Of a stretch of 64,000 bases of DNA, positions 22,677 through 30,796 are shown piece by piece. Where the stretch lies: the NCBI GenBank assembly GCA_033297205.1, contig MU859070.1:272955-336954 (forward strand). Direction: 5' to 3'. The notes beneath the pieces were generated by a model that saw only the letters and a list, made by a program, of their open reading frames with translations, was not told where the DNA came from and did no database searches. Position numbers and translations under genes: made by a program. Positions within the stretch are counted from its first letter, which is position 1. Every line of letters starts with the position of its first letter. This stretch comes from Pseudoneurospora amorphoporcata (Eukaryota; Ascomycota; Sordariomycetes; Sordariales; Sordariaceae).

Positions 22677-25478
22677 ATGGCATCGTCACCCCTCAGTCCG
22701 GATGGCCAGTTTCCCATCGTCCTGGTCCCGGATAACGAAGGGACCGAGGACAAAGGGACAGCCGCCGAGTCGGACACCGAACAAACCGAGTCGTACAGGC
22801 ACAGAAGGAAGTTGGACCACCACCGAGACGAACGACAGCAGCAGCAGCCGCAGCCACAACCGCATCCGCGACCACCACCAGCCCCCCGTCATCCCATTCC
22901 GTCCATGCAAGAAGCCTTTGCAGAATCCCTATTCGAAGCCACCCAGGGTGGTGCGACCCCAAAACCAAAACTGCGTACCGGCGACGCCAAAACCCGTCGG
23001 GAGCAGTTGTTGGAGCAAGACAAGTCGGCCGAGCCTCCAGCGGCCCAATGGCGTTATCGTCCGGGGCAACAAACGCACGAGCTGCGTCGGTTGATGTCAC
23101 AAATCTCCTTTGGTGTTTACCTTTTGCTCAACGGCATGGCAAATAGTCAAATGTCCGTCGTGACAATTCTCCAGGGGCATATCGACGAGGTGGATGAGTT
23201 TCTGGAGACGATCCTGGAGGATATTGGCCTGGCAACGAAAGATATGAGCGAGCGCATCATCCATTTGAGGTTGCCAATGGATAATATCAAGGTTTTCGAA
23301 CGGATGCTGGAGGACCGCAACTTTCGGCTCAAGATAATCGAAGGAAACGAGAAAATCGAGCATATCGTGGCCCGGACACAGGTCGCTCTCCAACAGATCA
23401 TGAATGACATTACCGAAGGATTGGAGTCTACGAGAGACTTTACTAATTATCTGGCGGAGCAGCAGCACGGTCGCTGGAGGAAAGAGCGCCCGGACGTTAT
23501 CGACATATTTGATGCAATGAAAGGAAATACCGATGGGTGGTTCCAAGCGTTTATGGACTTGAAAGAGAAAGGCAAAGCTCTAAATGCCGTAATTGTCCAG
23601 CTGATTAGCATTATTTCCGAGATGGAGCGGAGGGCGGGTGAAGTGAGCCGAAAGACAAGAGTGAGTATCCCCAACAACCTATTGCATGACTGCTACATCC
23701 ATCTCGAATGTTTCTGGTTTTTGCTGACCTTCTCCCAGTTCACCATTGAGCCTTTCACTTCACCACGTCACAGCCCCCATGCTTCCGACGCATCCTCCGT
23801 CACTACACCCCCAACGTCTCCTATCGCCAAAACCCCAAACACGCCTCCTCGGCTATCGTTGCGGCTCAGTTCGATCGTAGAAGGAAAGCAGTCGTCGCCA
23901 ACCTCGTACTTCGATCTGAAGATCACGCAGACATCTTCGCATTCAACGTCAATGGACATCTCATCGACCGCCCCAACGAAGGAAATAGCAGAAGAGAAAA
24001 TCACAGTGAATGAAGATGGGTCTTCATCCGAATTGGAACTACCAATACAGTCTCCGCCCCCACCAGCCCGCAATCCTCGACGTCTTTCTAAGCCCGCCCC
24101 TCGTCCGCTTGCGCCAACTCGGCTTGAGAAAGCTCCCAAGATAAAAGAAGAAATCAAAGTAGAGGAAGATGATGAAGAAGAAGAAGAAGAAGGCGAGCCA
24201 GTTTACCTGCTTCAACCCAAAACGTATACACCACAAACATCGCCTCTTCCCTCTCCTCGCGTGTTCGACCGCCCGAAGCCGAAGGATGACCCGGTCAGCC
24301 CCAAGCCAAAATCGCCAGTGCCCATCATTGAAGAGCCGAAGGAACAGACACTGGAGGCGAAGGTGTATACTAAAGAACCGACACTGGAGGCAAAGGTGTA
24401 TAGTCAGGAACCGACACTGGAGGCAAAGGTTTATAATCCACCAAACCCCCAGCTGAGACCGCAGCCTTCGAAGGAGCTCAGATCGCAACCCTCGAAGCCA
24501 AAGTTGGCGCCGGTTGATACGAGAGACTCAAGACCAACATCAAAGCAAAGTCACAGGACGGCACCAGAGACACCTCAGCTTAGGCCGCGACCCTCGAAAG
24601 AACTCAGATCGCAACCCTCGAAGCCAAGGTTGGCTCAGGTTGATACTAGAGACACAAGACCAACATCAAAGGAAAGCCACAGGATATCGCCAGACTCACT
24701 GCCAGAGGTAGTGATCCATCCAGAGCAAAGAAGCTCGTTCAGACGAGTTTCAGAGAAGGCTACGCCGCTGGACTCGATACATATACCTCGACCAGACTCG
24801 CCAGAATATCGAGACTCGTTATTCCCATCGTCTAGAGCATACCAGGCATCAGATTCTGCCTATGGATCGGACATGGAGCGGCCGCCAGTCAACTCAATCG
24901 CATCTTTCGATACAGTTTCCGATTTCCCACCGCTGCCGCCACTCATGCACCCCGGTTTTGCCTCATCACCTCACTCCGAAAGTGGGATGCAGTTCTGGCG
25001 CCCTGTCCAGGCAAGCCCGCACTCTCCCCTGCAACAAAGACCGCACACGTCAGGAACCCAGTACAGCGCGCAAGGGCAATCACAGTCTCCATATCAGTCG
25101 CCATACCAGTCCCCTCAACAACACAGTCAGCTGCACCAGGTGCCGCCACGTAACCTCCCTTCTGCTATGGGCATGAGCGTGAGGAGCAACATGACGACGG
25201 GGACGACAGCGAGCCAAGAAACGGCCGGTGGAAAGTCGCTGAAGAAAAAGCGGAGTGCGTTTGGGTGGCTCAAGAAGGCGTTTGCCTTGGATGAGGAGGA
25301 ACGTGCCGCTTTTGAGGCGAGAAGACAGATGGAGACGAGGAATCTCTACTATGACGGCAGGAGCGCCCAGTTCTTGGACGGGAAACGGATACAAGCTCCG
25401 CTGCCTCGGGTGCCAGGACAACAATATCCCCCTGGACCGTATCAGTCTCAACAATTTCAGCAGTCTGGACAGTTTTGA
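22677..25478 (+). CDS. conserved fungal coiled-coil protein with disordered repeat-bearing C-terminal half
   Basis: Function not recognised. The ATG at 22677 is the first in frame. A 78-bp intron (23661-23738, GTGAGT..CCCAG) is a multiple of three; removing it gives 907 aa. Residues about 140-330 form an amphipathic helical domain that looks conserved (ELRRLMSQISFGVYLLLNG, HIDEVDEFLETILEDIGLA, FTNYLAEQQHGRWRKE). The rest is Pro/Ser-rich with internal repeats: three PTLEAKVY units at about 24350-24432, then two copies of a 30-odd-residue unit with PSKELRSQPSKP, VDTRD and RPTSK at about 24450-24690. An acidic EEDDEEEEEEGE tract precedes them. Near the C-terminus a basic amphipathic stretch, SLKKKRSAFGWLKKAFALDE, could bind membrane or act in localisation. 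A structural or polarity role is only a guess. Confidence 0.8.
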   Translation: MASSPLSPDGQFPIVLVPDNEGTEDKGTAAESDTEQTESYRHRRKLDHHRDERQQQQPQPQPHPRPPPAPRHPIPSMQEAFAESLFEATQGGATPKPKLRTGDAKTRREQLLEQDKSAEPPAAQWRYRPGQQTHELRRLMSQISFGVYLLLNGMANSQMSVVTILQGHIDEVDEFLETILEDIGLATKDMSERIIHLRLPMDNIKVFERMLEDRNFRLKIIEGNEKIEHIVARTQVALQQIMNDITEGLESTRDFTNYLAEQQHGRWRKERPDVIDIFDAMKGNTDGWFQAFMDLKEKGKALNAVIVQLISIISEMERRAGEVSRKTRVSIPNNLLHDCYIHLECFWFLLTFSQFTIEPFTSPRHSPHASDASSVTTPPTSPIAKTPNTPPRLSLRLSSIVEGKQSSPTSYFDLKITQTSSHSTSMDISSTAPTKEIAEEKITVNEDGSSSELELPIQSPPPPARNPRRLSKPAPRPLAPTRLEKAPKIKEEIKVEEDDEEEEEEGEPVYLLQPKTYTPQTSPLPSPRVFDRPKPKDDPVSPKPKSPVPIIEEPKEQTLEAKVYTKEPTLEAKVYSQEPTLEAKVYNPPNPQLRPQPSKELRSQPSKPKLAPVDTRDSRPTSKQSHRTAPETPQLRPRPSKELRSQPSKPRLAQVDTRDTRPTSKESHRISPDSLPEVVIHPEQRSSFRRVSEKATPLDSIHIPRPDSPEYRDSLFPSSRAYQASDSAYGSDMERPPVNSIASFDTVSDFPPLPPLMHPGFASSPHSESGMQFWRPVQASPHSPLQQRPHTSGTQYSAQGQSQSPYQSPYQSPQQHSQLHQVPPRNLPSAMGMSVRSNMTTGTTASQETAGGKSLKKKRSAFGWLKKAFALDEEERAAFEARRQMETRNLYYDGRSAQFLDGKRIQAPLPRVPGQQYPPGPYQSQQFQQSGQF
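23661..23738 (+). other. in-frame 78-bp intron that could be retained
   Basis: GTGAGT donor, TTGCTGAC branch-like site and CTCCCAG acceptor. Length is divisible by three with no stop, so both spliced and unspliced messages are translatable; the encoded insert is hydrophobic and Cys-containing, unlike its surroundings. Confidence 0.6.
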
Positions 25479-26088
25479 TTTGACGAAACGAGAGGAAGGG
25501 CACAGTCGGAACGGGGCAGGCATGGGATTGGCTATGAGGAGCTGAACAATTCAAATACAGATGTGAGGCAAGCAGCTTTGTTAATATTCGAAAAATGTTG
25601 GATTATTGTGATTGCTTTGAGCGGCAAGAGGAGCGGACATCTTGATATCTCATAAACTTGAAAGAAGGGGGCTGGGAATACCACCTACCAATGGCATGGC
25701 GAGGCGTACTAGGCGATTCATTGCATTTACCTTCACTTTTTTGCTTTATATAAACTTGTCTTCTAGTATTTTTTGGCCGAATATGCGACTGATTTGTACC
25801 TTCACATCATGATACATCTGGCAGCACTTGATCAGTCGCGGATAATGGATAGCACATAGAGTATGGGATGTGGTCCAATCCTATCCGTTAGAAGCTCGAG
25901 AGAAGGCACGTTGAAACCCCGTTGACTTGGTTTGGATGTTGCGGGGTGGCCGAGCGATGCTGGGACTGATGTCAAGGTTGCTTGCTCATCGTGCTCTTCT
26001 CTACCCTAGCAAACCATCACAGAAGTCCTCCACCACTACATACGGGACAAAATCAACGCAATTAACAACGCTTGATACCTCCCATCAC
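25479..26088. other. convergent intergenic region
   Basis: Spacer between the 3' ends of the coiled-coil gene (+) and the DUF3716-like gene (-). No coding or RNA gene seen. Confidence 0.5.
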
Positions 26089-26977
26089 CTACATGTTCTC
26101 CATGTTCTCCCTCCGCCTTCTAATCTCGGCTAGAAGGATCTCCCTCGCCTTCAACAACATCTCTGTCGGAATGTCGCGAATGGTTTCGCGTAAGAACGCG
26201 ACACGGCTTCCGGAATAGCGGGCTTTCTTCGGATCACCTTGGAAACCTAATGAATCATCAGCCACTGGAAACTCCAAGAGGCATAGGAAAACTTACCGAC
26301 GCGAAGCGAACAACCCTCCCCCTCGCCCTTATAAACACAATGCAAGCACGCACCCTGGTGCTCACCGTCCCTCGGACCAGCTACACACTCAGCAAAAGGA
26401 CCGTACTTCTCCGGGTTCATGCACTCGGTGCAAGTCTTCTGCCCATGCTCTTTCGGAGTGAACAGGTAACGAGTAACAGCCGTATAGTGCTCCGGTCGCT
26501 CCTCGTCCCACTTGAGCTGGGACGTGGTGAGTTTGCCCTTTGCAAATTTGAAGCTGGTGACCTTGCCGTTTTCGAATCGGAAGTCGTTGAGCTCGCCTTT
26601 GACGTAGTAGGTCTTGAGCAGAATGGGGCGAAGGATGCTCTGTGATATCAGATCAAATCAGGTTCAGGTTAGCTTTAAATGTCTTTGACGGGCTAGGCGA
26701 GAGTGACCCGAGTTGACAGCTGAGTGTCTGGCTACACTTACCTGGTGCTGGGCGACCATGGATAGCGCTTCAGCGACGTTACAGCCTAAAAGCTCTTCAA
26801 GACAAAGCGAAGACGCCCATGGGGCGAGAAGCTGTCGCCCCACTCTGAGTTGTTTAAGCTGTCCTCGTCCTTGTCGTTGTTCGCGCCGAAGAGTTGGCCG
26901 AGGAAGACGAAGGGCCCGAACATGTTGCGCGGCGCGGACGGCTCGTTCTTGCCCTCTACCATCTTGACATCGGGCAT
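26089..26977 (-). CDS. DUF3716-like cysteine-rich fungal protein, unresolved frame change
   Basis: Unknown function. The secure exons are 26759-26742 (MVAQHQ if started there), 26639-26297 and 26246-26089, which close in frame (172 aa). They contain TYYVKGELNDFRFENGKVTS, then a Cys cluster CTECMNPEKYGPFAEC and GACLHCVYKGEGEGCSLR, which resembles DUF3716, a putative zinc-binding fungal motif. The end is helical (IPTEMLLKAREILLAEIRRR). Upstream, 26977-26786 is strongly coding-like (MPDVKMVEGKNEPSAPRN, GQLFGANNDKDEDS) but in a different frame. It is preceded at about 26990-27000 by a GCTAAC branch site and an AG, as if a 5' UTR intron ended there. No convincing GT..AG intron joins the two parts, so either a non-consensus intron, a sequence error or a real frameshift lies near 26790-26830. 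Confidence 0.6.
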
Positions 26978-27696
26978 CTCGATGCTTTCCAAGTTAGCTT
27001 GGTTTGAAGCGTGCCGGTGCATTACTGTCTTGCATGCGCTTACAGTGAGTGTCTTGCTCTTGGTGATGATGCTTTCCAGTAGTGGAAGGTTGTGCGGATC
27101 TTCCTCAGTTGTTACTCACCTCCTTGTCAGAGGAAAAGGAGGAAAAGAGGAGAGGGAAGGAAGGACTCAGCAAGGATTCTCATTTGGAAGGCATGATCGA
27201 CGGGAGTTCTTGACCCCGCCAGGAAGAAAAAAAAAAATGGAGGGACAAACAGAAGACGGGATGGAAGGAGGGAGGGGTAAAGCAGGAGGAAATTGTCGCA
27301 TCGGGAAGAAGTAATGAGGACACCATTACAAGCTACTGAATTTTAGGGCAGCGGCCACACCGTATAAATGGAAGCATTGATCCAAGCCCAATACCTAAGT
27401 TGTGAGAGTCTAGGCATGGCCCCTTCCGGAGGAGCTCATGTCGCACATGAGGCAGGACCCAGAGCCGTGTCTGCAAGAGCATGTCAGGCACGACACCACT
27501 CACCAAGGTAACTAGTCGGAGACAACAAGCAGAACTCAAGTTCTCACTAGAACCAATCTATCATTACAATTTATCATTACAATTCACATCATTATTGTGA
27601 AGTGTCACATCGTTATAAACACTGCCATGGGTGATAACAGTCAAAAAATAGCCGTTTAGTATATAAGATCCATATATAGTTCCACTTTCAACAACA
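26978..27696. other. upstream region of the DUF3716-like gene and 5' flank of the tRNA
   Basis: Contains a probable 5' UTR intron of the minus-strand gene (GTAAGC donor at about 27044). A perfect 13-bp tandem duplication, TATCATTACAATT twice, lies at 27559-27584. No ORF with coding character was seen. Confidence 0.4.
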
Positions 27697-27788
27697 GCCC
27701 GATTAGCTCAGCTGGTTAGAGCGTCGTACTAATATCTTCGAGATATCAAGTCCATGCGAAGGTCAACAGTTCAATCCTGTTATTGGGC
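27697..27788 (+). tRNA. tRNA-Ile (anticodon AAT) with a 19-nt intron
   Basis: The full cloverleaf folds by eye: acceptor GCCCGAT/ATTGGGC (one G-T pair), D arm GCTC..GAGC, anticodon stem TCGTA/TGCGA, loop CTAATAA once the intron is removed, variable AGGTC, T arm AACAG-TTCAATC-CTGTT. The anticodon AAT is at 27731-27733. The intron (27735-27753) sits one base 3' of the anticodon, the canonical place. Mature length is 73 nt before CCA. Internal A box TAGCTCAGCTGG and B box GTTCAATCC are present. Confidence 0.92.
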
Positions 27789-27790
27789 AT

Positions 27791-27807
27791 CTTCTTTTGC
27801 TTTTTTT
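27791..27807 (+). terminator. T-rich RNA polymerase III terminator of the tRNA
   Basis: Runs of T (TTTT, then seven T) begin a few bases after the tRNA discriminator base, as expected for Pol III termination. Confidence 0.7.
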
Positions 27808-28559
27808 GCTCCTTTTATAAGTAGATCAACGATTCATTCCCGTTATTTGACGTTTTCTCCTTTTGTTTTTATCTCTGTTCTTTTTTTTTCCCCCTCCTTC
27901 TTGGAGGGTATTGCTAAATAGATCCGGCAACTTGCGCCAGTAGGGATAATGGATGATGATAACGGACGTTTTATTAGTCTTTTTTGTAATCCAGGTAGCG
28001 ACTGACCATGTTACGAAATCGAGCAACAGGGCATATATATATATATGTGTGTGTGTAGTCACCGTCTGGAACGTGTGATGGTGTTTAAAGTGAGATTGTT
28101 TGGTCTCTGGCAGGTGGTGTGGTTTTTGCGTGGTAACGGTACGCTGGAATAGGACAAATTTAAGTTGGTTACAGGTAGATATCCGAACCGCTGAGGTTCG
28201 TTGTCGGGACGACGGGAGAGCTTGTTCGGTGAGGGAATAAAACGCCAACAGATCTCGATTGATACAAAATAAACGACAGCCAGTAACAGCTGGAAAAGAA
28301 TCAGGGACGGATTTTGAAAGCAACGTATATAAAATAAACTTGGGATACTATATTTTGAAAACGAACTAAGATCCGGGCCACAAGGGTCATGATAGCGTCG
28401 GTCTTGGGCTCACCTGCTTCATGGGCGTGAACTCTGAAGTGTGTACGGTGCCCGGGCCGTTCCGGATTCCTTCTGCCAGTTAGTCAGCTGATGAGTTTGA
28501 AATCATGGACTGTGTTTGTTCTGGTACGGTTTTCGTATAACGGGCATAATGTGTCTCTA

Positions 28560-28665
28560 AGTGAGTTGAGTTGGGTCGATTGGTGTTGATGTGGATCGAT
28601 TTGCGTTGATTCAAGTCAATCGGAGTTGATCTAACTTGATCCAAGTTGAGGAAGTTGAACTATTT
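28560..28665. repeat. degenerate tandem repeat with GTTGAT/GTCGAT core
   Basis: About eight imperfect copies of a short unit (GAGTTGGGTCGATT, GTGTTGATGTGGATCGATT, GCGTTGATTCAAGTCAATC and so on) stand head to tail. No coding role is apparent. Confidence 0.5.
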
Positions 28666-29572
28666 CAAGTGCTATACCAAAGTCGTATGAAAGTATAGTC
28701 AGTTATAGTTTTATCTATGGATTATCCTTTGTACTGCTGTGATCAAAAAAAAAAAAAAAATAAAAAAAAATAAGAGCGACGGATCGAATCCGCTCGCTGT
28801 TCAAGGCCTCTCTTATCTTTTACAACGCATAAGGAACTCGACAGTTTGGTGTTTGGCTACCGTAGAAACTCGTCAAACTCCTCTACATTGCCGCAGTGTC
28901 CAAGGCAATTTTATGTGCACACTCAGCATGTCAAGAACGGACAGAACAGCATTTGGGGTCTTTACTCTTCAGTTCTGAGATAAGAGTTTGACAAGTTTTG
29001 GGGATACTATGTGTAGTTCACGTTATCCCACAAGTCAAAGTTGTTAACATTATGGATGGGCATGTCTTAGGGCTGCCTGGACTGCCTATCTCGGCCGTGT
29101 AAGTTGTGAAGGTAGCTCGCCCATAATGTTGTGATCACTGGTATTTGATGTGGTATGGGTGGTGACTCCTGTTGGATGTATAGATTATAACTAGACTAAG
29201 TATTAAGGTTGCCCTACCGATTGTAAAGCAGACCAGAGGACATTGGCTATGTATGCTATGCTAGATAAGAGAGTAGTTACCGCTAGAAAGCGGGTGATGA
29301 ACATGTGTATCGACTATGTGCTGAAACGGGCAACACATGGTTGTTGTTGAATGTCGACCAACTTTCCTGCATCGGATGAATGATATCGACCCATACCATG
29401 ATGTTTGCCAAACTAAAGCAAGTAAGAGCAATGTGTGATACACACGTAAATGAAAGAAACGAAAGCCTCCTGTGAATTCGGACGACGAAAGCCTGCTAAC
29501 CTAACCGCTGGATGTGACCGCAACTCTTGTTTCTCCACCAGTTATCATACTCGAGCGGCAGTATGAAAGGGC

Positions 29573-30787
29573 TCAAGGCGAGGCAGGAGGCGTGCTCTCA
29601 GGAGGCGTGTTTTCTCTCGATGACAAGGTAGACTTGGCACTGTGGTAGCTGCTAGCAGTGGTATACTGACTCTCAGCCATCGACACAAACGAAGACCCTG
29701 AAGGCTTCTTCGAACCTGGACGACTACGCGCATAAATCTCCTCTCCGAGACCGATTGTCTCCGTGGTATCCTTAAATGCCACTCTGGATGGGGTAGGCAA
29801 GCCGTGCTTTGTCACCGTATCAACTGCTGGCTCTATTATCACCTGAGGCGGCGCCGGCGTCGTTGAGCGCTTGATGGAGGTGTTAGCCACGGTAGGCTGT
29901 TTGGTAGGACTCCAGACCTCTCCCGAAGGGGCGCGTGGCCAAGGGTTGAATCCCACGTCGAGGTTGCCGAAGCTGCCGTGGATTTTCTTCCTGGTTTGCT
30001 CCTTTGGCGCCTCCTGTTGGCGCTCTAGCAAGTTCACAGGAGCAATGCTGCTTGAACTCTTGCCTTCCCTAGCGTTGTCCGGGGCCGATTCTTCGGGTAT
30101 GTCGACGTCTTGTGGCGGTGCGAAGACATCCCTGATGGCTGGCTTGTAGCGCTGCCGGAAGACGTGGAGAGAGCCACCAGCATCAGCACGATATGGCTTT
30201 GTTGTGGTAGTAGAGGAAATAGACTCGATTTTGCTCATGGCTGCTGTAGTCTTGGGGGTATCAACACTCTCAACAGGAGCACCGGGCATGTCGGAAGTCT
30301 GCTCGACGAGACTCGGTCCTCTCTTCGCAGGCTTCTTCTTGGTCTTTGTTGCCGATTTTTTGGGAAGGCCATCATCCTGCGCGGCTTGTATGGTCTTGCT
30401 CTCAGCAACGACATCTGGCGCCGGTTGTGGCGCCTCTTTTGCAGCCTGACTGGTGTCCACCAGATTCGCTAACTCTCCCACAGTGTTCTGAGAGGAAGCA
30501 TCCTGCGCGGCACTATTATCTTTTTTCTTCTTTTTGTTGGCCTTTCCCCTGCCCTTTCCGTTCCCGGGCATCTTCGGTTCCTTGTCTACCTCCTGGGGCT
30601 CGATCGTAGGTGGGATAACATCTGTCGGGTCCGAGTTTCTCTTAGAGGCTTCATTTTGCGTGACTGGCGCTTGTGCTAGCCACTGAGACGGCAAAGCTTG
30701 CCTACCGGCTGGTTTATGGCGGATCACTGTTCCGATGATCTCGTCCGAGTTGACAGGTTGAAGTTGCAGTTCTGACCCCGACTTCAT
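29573..30787 (-). CDS. continuation of the upstream gene after an in-frame TAG (or separate ORF)
   Basis: Open frame of 404 codons from the ATG at 30787, in the same frame as the gene ending in TAG at 30797-30799; only three codons separate stop and ATG. Composition is the same disordered, Ser/Thr/Pro-rich type as the upstream protein. It has a lysine block (KKKKKDN), the motif GSFGNLDVGFNPWPRAPSGE and a Ser-rich tail ending in PPASP. Nothing suggests a separate promoter in the nine bases between. Most likely it is the C-terminal part of one protein of about 1,350 residues, joined by an unseen intron, by readthrough, or cut by a nonsense mutation. No known domain. Confidence 0.6.
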   Translation of the reverse strand: MKSGSELQLQPVNSDEIIGTVIRHKPAGRQALPSQWLAQAPVTQNEASKRNSDPTDVIPPTIEPQEVDKEPKMPGNGKGRGKANKKKKKDNSAAQDASSQNTVGELANLVDTSQAAKEAPQPAPDVVAESKTIQAAQDDGLPKKSATKTKKKPAKRGPSLVEQTSDMPGAPVESVDTPKTTAAMSKIESISSTTTTKPYRADAGGSLHVFRQRYKPAIRDVFAPPQDVDIPEESAPDNAREGKSSSSIAPVNLLERQQEAPKEQTRKKIHGSFGNLDVGFNPWPRAPSGEVWSPTKQPTVANTSIKRSTTPAPPQVIIEPAVDTVTKHGLPTPSRVAFKDTTETIGLGEEIYARSRPGSKKPSGSSFVSMAESQYTTASSYHSAKSTLSSRENTPPESTPPASP

Positions 30788-30796
30788 CGACGTCTT

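Larger units (their letters stand above)
27789..29572. other. gene-poor spacer with simple repeats
   Basis: 1.8 kb without a supported gene. It includes an (AT)n(GT)n microsatellite at 28033-28056, a degenerate GTTGAT-type tandem repeat at about 28560-28665, and an A-rich run at 28745-28771. Confidence 0.45.

Noticed and set aside
28770..28800. B-box-like GGATCGAATCC next to an A-rich/T-rich run, as in a tRNA or SINE
   Set aside because: On neither strand does a T loop, acceptor stem or D arm form; the match is by chance or a degenerate relic.
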